From: Sphaerisporangium rhizosphaerae
GTDB lineage: Bacteria; Actinomycetota; Actinomycetes; Streptosporangiales; Streptosporangiaceae
Direction: 5' to 3'
NCBI RefSeq assembly: GCF_042665155.1
Contig: NZ_JBHTCG010000004.1
Location: 375,382-439,381, forward strand
DNA length: 64,000 nt
The position numbers and the translations under genes are program-made. The stretch's first letter is position 1. Each line of letters starts with the position of its first letter. The notes under the pieces were generated by a model that saw only the letters and a list, made by a program, of their open reading frames with translations, searched no databases and was not told where the DNA came from. This document shows positions 51,286 to 59,741 of the stretch, in pieces.

Positions 51286-51797
51286 CAGAATCTTCCTTAG
51301 GTCTGCCGTAAGAGTGCGTTTCGGACAACCCAGACGTTAGGTCCGCGGCCGGCGGCGTTATACGTAGGAATCCACACAGTGCCGCGAGCGTGCACAACGG
51401 CACACACCGCGCCTCAGGTCTCCCTCCAGGAGCGCTCCCGCGCAGGAGGAGGGGACTTCGTGTTTGGCGGGTCCGTCACGGGTACAGGGGCTCGCACGAA
51501 GGAGCGCTGACCATGCATCCGTCAGCGCCAAGGCTCAGCACCCTTGAGCGCTGACCATGCATCCGTCAGCGCGAAGGCTCGGCACCCTTGAGCTCCGGCC
51601 GTGCACGGTCGGCGCCAGAAGCCGAGCGTCCACGAGCGTTGACCGTGCATCCGTCAGCGCGCACAACACCGGCCGGTTCCTCGCCGCGTGCCGTTAGACG
51701 GGCCCCCGGACCTCACCGATTCGCCCGAGGGCGCGGTCGTCCGAACACGAACGGGCGCGTTCGCCGCGCCGTCCTTCCAGTCTCCTAGGAGTGCCGC
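51286..51797. other. Divergent intergenic region CHRD / ferritin-like gene
   Basis: The 512-bp gap holds a block of four 44-bp tandem repeats (51502-51667) and the ribosome site of the ferritin-like gene (AGGAG near 51787). Around 51357-51375 there is lower-G+C sequence (TTATACGTAGGAATCCACAC) that could hold the CHRD promoter. No open frame with a family match is seen. Confidence 0.6.
51502..51667. repeat. Four 44-bp tandem repeats, each with an inverted repeat
   Basis: Units begin at 51502, 51546, 51590 and 51634 with exactly 44-bp spacing. The first two are nearly identical; the third has diverged; the fourth is truncated. Each good unit contains GCGCTGAC-N9-GTCAGCGC, an 8-bp inverted repeat. 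The array is non-coding on all frames I checked. It could be a protein-binding array or a variable-number repeat. Confidence 0.85.
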
Positions 51798-53000
51798 ATG
51801 ACGTTCAATCCCCTGCACGAGCGTGGAATCCCGCTGGACAAGCAACTGCGCAACTGGCGTGAGCTCGACGTCGCCCCGGTCGACCCCGACCACTCCGATC
51901 CCTACACCCGGTGCCGGATCATCGCGATGAACGGCATCGAGGTGGAGGCGATCATGTTCAGCCACCAGCTCGCCCGGCACTGCCCGAGCGTGGAGCTCAA
52001 GCAGCAGCTCGCCCGCGTGCGCTACATCGAGGCCCAGCAGCAGAAGGCCGTGAACTGGCTGCTCCCCGGCCTGGCCTCGGTGCTGGAGACGACGATCGCC
52101 TACGAGCAGGTGGCCGTCGACCTGACCGCCTGGGTCGCCCGGATGGAGCCAGACCCCTACCTCAAGCGCGCCTACCAGTTCGGCGTGCTGGAGGACTTCG
52201 ACCACCTGTACCGGTACGCCAACCTGTACGAGCTGATCGAGCACCGCAGGGCCGAGAAGATCGTGGACGGCCTGACGGAGGTCATGCCGGGACGGCCGAC
52301 CTACCTCCACCATCGCGACCCGGTCGACAACGTGCGCGAGCCCTACGACAAGAGCGCCGCGGCGCCGATCTCCAAGCTGCACGCCCTGACGATCATGGCG
52401 GCCGAGCAGCAGACCATGAACTTCTACATGAACGTCGGCCCGACCTACATGGAGCCGATCGCCCGCCGGCTCTACCAGGAGATCGGCCTGATCGAAGAAG
52501 AGCACGTCACCCACTACGAGTCGCTGGTCGACCCGGGTGAGACCTGGTGGGAGATGCTGCTCAACCATGAGTACAACGAGTGCTACCTGTACCACTCGTT
52601 CATGGAGACCGAGTCCGACCCCAAGGTGAAGGCCATCTGGGAGCTGCACCTGAACATGGAGCTGGAACACCTGCGCCTGGCCGCCGAGCTGTTCAAGAAG
52701 CACGACGGCCGCGACCCCGAGCAGGTGCTCGCCCCCGAGCTGCCGGCGCCGGTCACCTTCGAGCCCAACAAGGCCTACCTGCGCGAACTGATCGCCACCG
52801 AGATCGACTACACCACCATCGGCACCGGATACGTGCAGGACGCCCACGAGCGCTTCGAGAAGATGCAAGAGGTGATCATGGGGGGCGAGCCCCTGCCGTC
52901 CGAGCAGGTCATCGCCGACAACCGCGACAAGAGCGGCCAGGAGTACCGGCTGGAGACCGAGGGCCCCCACCCGGTGCCCAGCCTGCGGACCGACCGCTGA
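51798..53000 (+). CDS. Ferritin-like diiron-type protein, 400 aa
   Basis: ATG 51798 (AGGAG upstream) gives 400 residues of helical sequence with repeated Glu/His pairs suited to a diiron site: EAIMFSHQLARHCP, ARVRYIEAQQQKAV, EDFDHLYRYANLYE, IMAAEQQTMNFYM, IEEEHVTHYESL and MELEHLRLAAEL. I recognise the overall family as ferritin-like proteins of unknown function. It may store or detoxify iron or peroxide. It is followed 26 bp later by the hemerythrin gene, a pairing suggesting oxygen or nitrosative stress defence. Confidence 0.85.
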   Translation: MTFNPLHERGIPLDKQLRNWRELDVAPVDPDHSDPYTRCRIIAMNGIEVEAIMFSHQLARHCPSVELKQQLARVRYIEAQQQKAVNWLLPGLASVLETTIAYEQVAVDLTAWVARMEPDPYLKRAYQFGVLEDFDHLYRYANLYELIEHRRAEKIVDGLTEVMPGRPTYLHHRDPVDNVREPYDKSAAAPISKLHALTIMAAEQQTMNFYMNVGPTYMEPIARRLYQEIGLIEEEHVTHYESLVDPGETWWEMLLNHEYNECYLYHSFMETESDPKVKAIWELHLNMELEHLRLAAELFKKHDGRDPEQVLAPELPAPVTFEPNKAYLRELIATEIDYTTIGTGYVQDAHERFEKMQEVIMGGEPLPSEQVIADNRDKSGQEYRLETEGPHPVPSLRTDR

Positions 53001-53026
53001 CCACCGGCACGGCCAAGGAGGAGACG

Positions 53027-53614
53027 ATGACGCAGGACCCGCCCGCCCCTGAGACGATGGCCGAGGACGACGTGATCGACCTGCTGCTGCGCCAGCACGC
53101 GCTCATCAGGGACCTTTTCGACCAGGTCGAGCAGGCGTCCGCCGAGGAACGGCCCGAGGCGTTCACCCGGCTGGTGCGCATGCTGGCCGTGCACGAGACG
53201 GCCGAGGAGGAGACCGTCCACCCGTACGCGCGCAAGAAGATCGACGGCGGGGACGGGGTCGTGGACGACCGCCTGGCCGAGGAGAACCAGGCCAAGCAAC
53301 TGCTGGAGGACCTGGACAAGAACGGGCCCGACGCCCCCGACTTCCTGGAACGACTCCTCCTGCTCCGCGCGGCGGTGACGGCGCACGCCCGCAGCGAGGA
53401 ACGCTACGAGTTCACCCAACTGCGCGCCCAGACCACCGCCGCCGAGCGCCGCGCCCTGGCCGCCGGCGTGAAGGCGGCCGAGGCCATGGCGCCCACGCAT
53501 CCGCACCCCGGCATCGAGTCGGCCACCAAGAACGTGCTGGTGGGAACGCCGGTGGCGATGATGGACCGGATCCGCGACGTGGTCCACCGGGCCATGGACC
53601 AGCACAACGGCTGA
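53027..53614 (+). CDS. Hemerythrin-domain protein
   Basis: ATG 53027 has AAGGAGGAG upstream and gives 195 residues. The HHE-like helices are LLLRQHALIRDLFDQVEQAS, MLAVHETAEEETVHPYARKK, RLAEENQAKQLLEDLDKNGP and AVTAHARSEERYEFTQLRAQ. One usual His ligand position appears to be replaced (EENQAK where related proteins have EEHEAK), so iron binding may be altered. Such proteins act in oxygen, iron or nitric oxide sensing. It is transcribed with the ferritin-like gene. Confidence 0.85.
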   Translation: MTQDPPAPETMAEDDVIDLLLRQHALIRDLFDQVEQASAEERPEAFTRLVRMLAVHETAEEETVHPYARKKIDGGDGVVDDRLAEENQAKQLLEDLDKNGPDAPDFLERLLLLRAAVTAHARSEERYEFTQLRAQTTAAERRALAAGVKAAEAMAPTHPHPGIESATKNVLVGTPVAMMDRIRDVVHRAMDQHNG

Positions 53615-53738
53615 CCGGGCCTGCACCCGCCCGGCCTCCCGTCACGAAGAGGCCGGGCGCGCCCCGCACCAAGGCCGCCATGACCGGGCGCGGCCCGAAG
53701 GAGCGCGCCATGACCGGGCGTGACCCGGAGCAGGGCCG

Positions 53739-54806
53739 TCACGATCGGGCGCGGTCCGGTCGGGGCGATGCCGGCGGCTGGTCCCGATCGCGCCGTGGTC
53801 GCCGGTAGGGACGGGTGCTCTCGCGGATCTTCAGCTCGGGCGCCAGCATGGTGACCTGCGGCTGCGGCTCGCCGCGGATCAGGCTCGCCAGGCGCCGGAC
53901 GGCCGTGCGCGCCAGGTTCTCCACCGGAAGGACCAGCGAGGTCACCGGGGTGGCCATCCGCTCGGCCACATCGTCGGAGCTGATGGCGATGACGGAGATG
54001 TCCCGCGGGACCCGGCGGCCCGTGCCGGTGAGCCGGTCCACCACCAGCGGCAGCGCCCACTCGTTGTAGACGATAAGCGCGCTCATGCCCGGCAGCCTGC
54101 CGAACATGGCGTCGAGCGCCGTGACCACCCCGCCGGACGAGGGCTCGCACGGCTGCCACGCGGCCTTCGCCCCCGCGCGGGCCAGCGCCTCCAGCGCGCC
54201 GTCACGGGCGTGCGCCGCGTAGGCCCCGCCGCGCGCGTAGGCCTCCGGCGGTTGCCCGAGGAACCCGACCTCGGTGTGGCCGAGATCGAGCAGGCGCTGC
54301 GCGCACAGCCGTCCCGACAGGACGAAGTCGAAGTCCACCTGGCACAACCCGGCGGGGTCGTCGGGCGTGCCGACCAGGACGGCGGGACACTCCAGCGTCC
54401 TGAGCAGTTCCACCCGCGGGTCACGCCGCTGGACCTCCATCAGCATCACGCCGTCCACGAGCGCGCCGGCGACCGCGTCCTTGATCGCCTTCTCGCCGTC
54501 GTCGTCGGTCAGCATGAGCAGCTTCAGCCCGGCGTCCTGCGCGGCCGACAGCGCGGCCCAGACGTAGGGCATCTGCACCTGGTTGTGCGGCCCGTGCACC
54601 ATCGGCAGCGCCATGGCGATCACCCCGGACCTGCGCGTCCTGATGGACCGCGCGCCCGCGTGCGGCCGGAACCGCAACTCCTCGATGGCGCGCTCTACCC
54701 GCTTGACCGTTTCGGCGGAGATGGAACGGTTGCCGCTGAGCACATAGGACACGGTGCTGCGCGAGACCCCCGCGTGCCTCGCCACATCGGCGATCGTCAC
54801 GGCCAT
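53739..54806 (-). CDS. LacI-family transcriptional regulator
   Basis: ATG 54806 (GGGAG 5 nt upstream) gives 355 residues: helix-turn-helix TIADVARHAGVSRSTVSYVL followed by SGNRSISAETVKRVERAIEE, then a sugar-binding sensor domain ending in LAPELKIREST. The C-terminal tail is Arg/Pro-rich. A TCGAA-N4-TTCGA box lies 20 bp upstream for autoregulation. No sugar-utilisation genes sit immediately beside it; its target may be elsewhere. The SGNH hydrolase at 57 kb has a different operator type. Confidence 0.9.
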   Translation of the reverse strand: MAVTIADVARHAGVSRSTVSYVLSGNRSISAETVKRVERAIEELRFRPHAGARSIRTRRSGVIAMALPMVHGPHNQVQMPYVWAALSAAQDAGLKLLMLTDDDGEKAIKDAVAGALVDGVMLMEVQRRDPRVELLRTLECPAVLVGTPDDPAGLCQVDFDFVLSGRLCAQRLLDLGHTEVGFLGQPPEAYARGGAYAAHARDGALEALARAGAKAAWQPCEPSSGGVVTALDAMFGRLPGMSALIVYNEWALPLVVDRLTGTGRRVPRDISVIAISSDDVAERMATPVTSLVLPVENLARTAVRRLASLIRGEPQPQVTMLAPELKIRESTRPYRRPRRDRDQPPASPRPDRARS

Positions 54807-54825
54807 TACCGGCTCCCTGGCACCG

Positions 54826-54839
54826 TCGAACTGATTCGA
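54826..54839. promoter_or_regulatory. Candidate autoregulatory operator of the LacI gene
   Basis: TCGAA-CTGA-TTCGA is a perfect 5-bp-arm inverted repeat 20 bp upstream of the regulator's ATG. Position suits autorepression. The short arms make a chance match possible. Confidence 0.4.
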
Positions 54840-55217
54840 TTCCGGCAACGTAACACCAGGTCGGCCCGCCCACAAGACCTACTTCGAGCCCGGGCCTCGG
54901 CCGGCGGCCCGTCCCCACCCGCTCAGGATCCGCGAGGCGGGGGCGATGGCCGGACGCGCATGGCAGGGTGGTCGAATCGTTCCACCGGCGAGGTCTTCCC
55001 GTGCGGCGGGAGGAAAGGAGCGAAATGGCCGATCCGATCGGCCCGCGACCGGGGCCGCCACGCCCACGGCCGGCTGATGATCGCCGATGTGGGGCGCCTC
55101 CCTCCGCCGGACGCCGCCCTGCGAGGACACCGGCGAACGCTACCTGGCCATCGCCCTGCGCGCCCCCCACTGAGCACCCCCCGGCGGACCGTGAAGGACC
55201 GGCCCGCGATCGCCGGG
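54840..55217. other. Gene-poor region between LacI and LysA-like genes
   Basis: About 378 bp without a convincing gene. A 28-codon plus-strand frame (55087-55173, with CEDTGERYLAIALRAPH at its end) may be the tail of a lost gene, but I cannot name the family. No promoter or RNA structure stands out. Confidence 0.45.
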
Positions 55218-56549
55218 TCAGAAGCCGACGTCGCGGCCCATCAGGTCGCCCGCTTCCTCACGGCGGACGAGCAGTCGCGCGCCGTCCGGGCCGACGGCCA
55301 CGACCGGGGGGCGGCCGGTGAGGTTGTAGGTCGAGGCCATGGAGTGGTGGTAGGCGCCGGTCGCCGCGACGGCGATCACGTCTCCGGGGTGGACGTCGGC
55401 CGGGAGCGGCACGTCGTCGGCGATCGTGTCCCCGGTCTCGCAGTGGTGACCGACCACGGTCATCGTGCGCATCCCGCCCTGATGACGGCGGCCGACCACG
55501 CGGACCTCGTACCGCGACCCGTACAGCGCGTGGCGCGGGTTGTCGCTCATCCCGCCGTCGACCGCGACGTAGGTGTGGTTCAGCGCCTTCTTCACCGAGA
55601 TGACCCGGTACAGGGTGAGACCGGCGGGGCCGCTGATCGCCCGTCCCGGCTCGACGACCAGCCGCGGCGCGCGCAGCCCGAGGCCCGCGCAGCGCTCCTC
55701 GACCGCGGCGGTGAGCCGCCCGGCGTAGTCGACCAGGTCCAGCCCGCGCTCGCCCTGAAGGTAGGCGATGCCGTGACCGCCGCCGAGGTCGAGTTCGGCG
55801 AGCATGACACCGTGGGTCTCCCGGATCCGCGCCATCTGCTCCACCATCACCCGCGCCGCGGCCTCGTAGGGGGCGGCGTCGGTGATCTGCGAGCCGAGGT
55901 GGCAGTGCAGGCCGGCGAGCTCCAGCGACGGCTGGGCGAGCACCCGGGCCACGGCCTCGCCCGCGGCGCCGGTGGCGATGGACAGCCCGAACTGCTGGTC
56001 CTCACGGCCGGTGCGGACGGCGGCGTGGGCGCCGGCCGCGATGTCGGGGACGACCCTCACGAGCACCTTCTGCCGCCGGCCGAACGGGACCAGCGCGGCG
56101 AGCCGGTTGATCTCGCCGATGTTGTCGACCACGATGCGGCCGACGCCCCCGGTCACCGCCGCCTGGAGCTCACGCGGGGTCTTGGCGTTGCCGTGGAAGA
56201 TGATCCGCTCGGCGGGGAAGCCGACCGAGAGGGCGACGGCCAGTTCGCCACCGCTGCACACGTCCAGGCTGAGTCCTTCCGAGCGGACCCAGTCGGCCAT
56301 CGCGCGGCACAGGAACGCCTTGGCCGCGTAGGCGATCTCGGCCTTGGGCAGCGCGGCGCGGTAGGCGCGGCAGCGCAGCCGGACGTCGGTCTCGTCCAGC
56401 ACGTAGGCGGGGGTGCCGAACCGCTCGGCGAGGCGCACCAGGGGGATGCCGGCCAGCGTGGCCTCGCCGCCGGGTCCGAACCAGGCCGCCGAGGGCCACG
56501 GGCCCCTGCCGATCTCGGCCACGGGCGGCATGGTGGTCATCGCGATCAT
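55218..56549 (-). CDS. Diaminopimelate decarboxylase-like PLP enzyme
   Basis: ATG 56549 gives 443 residues of an alanine-racemase-fold decarboxylase. The PLP Lys is in EIAYAAKAFLC, followed by SLDVCSGGELAVALSVGFPA, IIFHGNAKTPRELQAAV, GLHCHLGSQI, LDLGGGHGIAY and the C-terminal GHHCETGDTI with the active Cys. This matches LysA (meso-DAP to lysine). No other lysine-pathway gene is nearby, and homologues of this kind can act in siderophore or secondary pathways, so a specialised role is possible. A small gene lies 59 bp upstream on the same strand. Confidence 0.85.
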   Translation of the reverse strand: MIAMTTMPPVAEIGRGPWPSAAWFGPGGEATLAGIPLVRLAERFGTPAYVLDETDVRLRCRAYRAALPKAEIAYAAKAFLCRAMADWVRSEGLSLDVCSGGELAVALSVGFPAERIIFHGNAKTPRELQAAVTGGVGRIVVDNIGEINRLAALVPFGRRQKVLVRVVPDIAAGAHAAVRTGREDQQFGLSIATGAAGEAVARVLAQPSLELAGLHCHLGSQITDAAPYEAAARVMVEQMARIRETHGVMLAELDLGGGHGIAYLQGERGLDLVDYAGRLTAAVEERCAGLGLRAPRLVVEPGRAISGPAGLTLYRVISVKKALNHTYVAVDGGMSDNPRHALYGSRYEVRVVGRRHQGGMRTMTVVGHHCETGDTIADDVPLPADVHPGDVIAVAATGAYHHSMASTYNLTGRPPVVAVGPDGARLLVRREEAGDLMGRDVGF

Positions 56550-56608
56550 GGGTACCTCGCTCCTAACCGGATCTTCGTCGAGTCGCAGGTGCTGGGCCAG
56601 CAGGCACA

Positions 56609-56896
56609 TCACGCCACCCGCAGGCGGTGAACGTCGTGGCCCGTCGCGGGGCTCCGCGGGGGCAGGGTCCCGGCGGGGTCCAGGACGATGCCGGTGACGC
56701 CGAGGTCGGCGACCATGTGGCGCAGCGCGGGAGCGCTGAGGCGGATCCAGCGCTGGCCGGGGCCGAGCACCCGTGCCAGCGCGAGCGGCGAGGAGAACGC
56801 GACCGCCGTCCTGTCGCCCGTGGCCGTGCGGAACAGCCGCAGCGAGACCGTCGCCGTCCCCTCGCGTACCGGCACCACTAACAACGGATCGGCCAT
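56609..56896 (-). CDS. Small SAV_915-like protein of unknown function
   Basis: ATG 56896 has AGGAGG 6 nt upstream and gives 95 residues: PLLVVPVREGTATVSLRLFR, TAVAFSSPLALARVLGPGQR, then MVADLGVTGIVLDPAGTLPP. It is a small alpha/beta protein that resembles the SAV_915/SseB-like group common in actinomycetes. It probably forms an operon with the LysA-like gene downstream. Function unknown. Confidence 0.7.
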   Translation of the reverse strand: MADPLLVVPVREGTATVSLRLFRTATGDRTAVAFSSPLALARVLGPGQRWIRLSAPALRHMVADLGVTGIVLDPAGTLPPRSPATGHDVHRLRVA

Positions 56897-57322
56897 GATG
56901 ATCCTCCTAGCATCGAAACCGGCGATCGGGGTCAAACCCCTCAAAAGCCAAGCTAGACGGCGATAACCGACCGATGACTTCGCCTTGACGGAGCCCTGAC
57001 GGCCAGGTCCGAGGAACAGACGCCTTCTTGACGAGCAGCCCGCCAGTGACGGGGTTCACGCCGCGGCCGCGAGTTGGCCGGGGCCGCCTGCGACGGGCGG
57101 CCACCCGGTGGGCGTCGGCGCTCGCTGCGCGTCCGCGCCCGGCGAGGGCCCCGGACGTGAAGCTTTCACGACGGCGCGAGCCCGGACGCACGGTCGTCCC
57201 GGCAAGTGCGCGCAGGACGTTGACCGGGTGATCACCCTGACATACGGTGCGCCAGAAATGTTCGAGGATATGGCGAAATGTTTCGGGCCATGCTCGCCAT
57301 GGCCGGGCCGATGGGAGCCTCG
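56897..57322. other. Divergent promoter region of the SGNH hydrolase gene
   Basis: This 426-bp gap contains a LacI-type palindrome (57156-57170) and two direct repeats GAAATGTTCG (57255-57264) and GAAATGTTTCG (57275-57285) spaced 20 bp apart, about two helical turns. They precede the chosen start at 57323. No gene is visible. Confidence 0.55.
57156..57170. promoter_or_regulatory. Palindrome upstream of the SGNH hydrolase gene
   Basis: CGTGAA-GCT-TTCACG has perfect 6-bp arms around a 3-bp centre, the form of many LacI-family operators. It lies about 150 bp upstream of the hydrolase start. Which regulator binds it is unknown. Confidence 0.5.
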
Positions 57323-58771
57323 ATGACACATCTCAGGTCCGTGTTGCTCGCCTTATGGCGTAATGTCCGCCGGACCGGCAGGCGGCCCGGCGACCGGTCG
57401 ACGCCGTATCCGATGTCGAGCATTCCGTCCCCGTCCACGTTCGCGAAGGTGGCCGCCGCCGCGGCCGCCGCGGTCACGGTCGCGGTGGCCTCCCCCGCTC
57501 TCGGGGCGTTCGGCGCACGGGGCGGCGATCACGCTACCAAGGTGACACCGAAGATGAACGGGCACTGGGTCAACACGTGGGTGTCGATGCCGCAGCTCAC
57601 CGAGCCGTCCAACATGCCGCCCGCCCCCTTCACCCAGGACGGCCTCGTGCTCGCCGACAGCACGCTGCGGCAGACCGTCCACACCTCCATCGGCGGGCGG
57701 CAGGTGCGGCTGCGCTTCTCCAACGCCTTCGGCGGCGCGGCGCTGCCGATCACGCGGGTCTCGGTGGCGCTCCCCGCCGGCGGCCAGGCCGGCGTCAGCG
57801 CCATCAAGCCCGGCACCTCCCAGCCGGTGACCTTCAACGGCCGGCCGTCCGTCGTCATCCCCGTCGGCTCGCTCGCCGTCTCCGACCCGCTGAACTTCGA
57901 GCTGGCCCCGCGGTCCGACCTCACCGTGACGATCTACCTGGCGGAGGGGCAGAAGTCCACCGCCATCACCTCCCATCCCGGCTCCCGCACCACCTCCTAC
58001 ATGGTCAACGGCGACCACGTGGACGCCGAGGACCTGCCGGGCGCCGCCTCCACCGCGCACTGGTACTTCCTCAGCGGGCTCGAGGTGTGGTCCAAGCCCG
58101 GCATCGCGGCGGTCGTCGTCGTCGGCGACTCGCTCACCGACGGCCGGGGATCCACCACCAACGGGAACGACCGCTGGCCGGACCGGCTGCTCGAACGCCT
58201 GCACGCCTCTCCGGCCACCTCCGGCGTCGCCGTCCTGAACCAGGCGGCCGGCGGCAACCGCGTGCTCAACGACGGTCTCGGCCCGAACGCCCTCTCGCGC
58301 CTCGACCGCGACGTCTTCTCGCAGAGCGGGGTGAAGTGGCAGCTCGTCTTCGAGGGCGTCAACGACATCGGCACCGCCGAAGCGAGCCAGGCCGCCCAGC
58401 GGCAGGTCACGGCCGACCTCATCGACGCCTTCTGCCAGATGGTCATCAGGGCGCACGCGCTGGGCATCCGGGTGTACGGCGCGACGCTCACACCGTTCGG
58501 GGGCAACCAGGCCTACGACGATCCGCAGGGCTACCGGGAGGCGTCCCGGCAGGCGGTCAACCAGTGGATCCGCACCAGCCGCCGCTTCGACGCCGTGATC
58601 GACTTCGACCGCGCGGCCCGCGACCCCGCCGACCCGCGGCAGCTCCTGCCCGCCTACGACGTGGGCGACCACCTGCACCTCAACCCCACCGGCTACCAGG
58701 CCCTGGCCGACGCCGTCCCCGCCCATCTGTTCAAGGACGTTCCCCTTCCCTGGGGCTTCGGCTTCGAATGA
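57323..58771 (+). CDS. Secreted SGNH/GDSL hydrolase
   Basis: ATG 57323 (GGGAG 5 nt upstream) gives 482 residues. A long N-terminal region precedes a signal-like stretch (FAKVAAAAAAAVTVAVASPA), then a beta-rich domain and the SGNH core: VVVGDSLTDGRGSTTNGNDR (block I, Ser), a Gly/Asn block (NQAAGGNRVLNDG), GVNDIGT (block III, Asn) and DHLHLNPTGY (block V, Asp/His). Such enzymes are esterases, often deacetylating plant polysaccharides. The operator-like palindrome upstream fits carbohydrate control. An ATG at 57413 is an alternative start. Confidence 0.85.
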   Translation: MTHLRSVLLALWRNVRRTGRRPGDRSTPYPMSSIPSPSTFAKVAAAAAAAVTVAVASPALGAFGARGGDHATKVTPKMNGHWVNTWVSMPQLTEPSNMPPAPFTQDGLVLADSTLRQTVHTSIGGRQVRLRFSNAFGGAALPITRVSVALPAGGQAGVSAIKPGTSQPVTFNGRPSVVIPVGSLAVSDPLNFELAPRSDLTVTIYLAEGQKSTAITSHPGSRTTSYMVNGDHVDAEDLPGAASTAHWYFLSGLEVWSKPGIAAVVVVGDSLTDGRGSTTNGNDRWPDRLLERLHASPATSGVAVLNQAAGGNRVLNDGLGPNALSRLDRDVFSQSGVKWQLVFEGVNDIGTAEASQAAQRQVTADLIDAFCQMVIRAHALGIRVYGATLTPFGGNQAYDDPQGYREASRQAVNQWIRTSRRFDAVIDFDRAARDPADPRQLLPAYDVGDHLHLNPTGYQALADAVPAHLFKDVPLPWGFGFE

Positions 58772-58835
58772 CGCCCACGGGCCTATCTCCACCAGGGCTC
58801 GCGCTGACGGGCCCTGGTGCGGCGTACGGGCCGGC

Positions 58836-59495
58836 TCACTCGGGCCGGGCGACGCCGAGAACGTGGTTGACGTGGAAGAGCTGGAACCGGTCCAGCCCAT
58901 CGATGGCGAACCCCACCGCGGTCATGGCGGCCAGGACGTCCCTGGCCGGGTGGCAGCCACCGGCGACGCGCGACCAGACCGGGGTGACCAGCCGCTCGGC
59001 CAGCGTGAGGGTCGCGTGCTCCGAGCGCTGGTGCTCGTAGAAGTGGAGCCGGCCCCCGGGCCGCAGCACCCGCCGCACCTCGGCGAGCGCCGCCTGCGCA
59101 TCTCCGGCACGGCACAGCGCCAGCGAGCAGACGACGCCGTCGCACGAGGCGTCCGGAACGGGCAGTCGTTCGGCGGCTCCGTCGAGAACGCGCACGGGGA
59201 TGGCGACGCCCGTCGCGGCGTCGCCGGCGGCGGCGCGGAGGAACGGGTCGTCCTCGACGAGCACGATCTCCGTGACGCCGGACGGGTAGCAGGTCACCTT
59301 GACCCCGTCGCCGGCGCCGATCTCCAGGACGCGCCCGCTCAGGCCCGCCATGAGCTTGCGGCGTTCGGGGGTCGGGCGCGTGCCTTCTCCGCGGCCGACG
59401 CACACCGGGCGGGGGTGGTGGAACTGCTCCATGCCGCGCCCGCGGGCGTGGCGGGGATCGGGAGGCCCGGCGAGGGCGAGCGTGCGCAGTGTCAT
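58836..59495 (-). CDS. Class I SAM-dependent methyltransferase
   Basis: ATG 59495 (AGGAG 5 nt upstream) gives 219 residues. SAM motif I is VLEIGAGDGVKVTCYP, the acidic residue follows in EIVLVEDDPFLR, and post-I LPVPDASCDGVVCSLALCRA and VRRVLRPGGRLHFYEHQ fit the UbiE/Methyltransf_11 family, close to phosphatidylethanolamine or small-molecule methyltransferases. The gene stands alone, convergent with the SGNH hydrolase. Substrate unknown. Confidence 0.85.
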   Translation of the reverse strand: MTLRTLALAGPPDPRHARGRGMEQFHHPRPVCVGRGEGTRPTPERRKLMAGLSGRVLEIGAGDGVKVTCYPSGVTEIVLVEDDPFLRAAAGDAATGVAIPVRVLDGAAERLPVPDASCDGVVCSLALCRAGDAQAALAEVRRVLRPGGRLHFYEHQRSEHATLTLAERLVTPVWSRVAGGCHPARDVLAAMTAVGFAIDGLDRFQLFHVNHVLGVARPE

Positions 59496-59741
59496 GTCTT
59501 CTCCTGAACTCGACGCCTCCACTTTGCGGCCCGCTTTCCGTCCCGGCCGCGCTCGATACGCGGCCCATACGGCTCCGGGGCGGATCCATGCGGCTTCTTG
59601 ACGCGACGCCCCTCCCCGGACGTGCGAGGCACGAGCGGCGCCGTCCCACCGGACCGCCCGGGGAACCCGCGGCGCGAACGTCCAATACTGACGTTTTCTT
59701 GACGCCGCGATCACGAAGAAACCCCGTTCCACCTCGGTAAG

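Noticed and set aside
51502..51667. CRISPR array
   Set aside because: The 44-bp units are contiguous and similar throughout; there are no unique spacers and no cas genes.
59496..59741. ydaO-type c-di-AMP riboswitch before the APC permease
   Set aside because: I looked for the conserved ydaO core because of the potassium context, but saw no matching conserved segments or pairing pattern.
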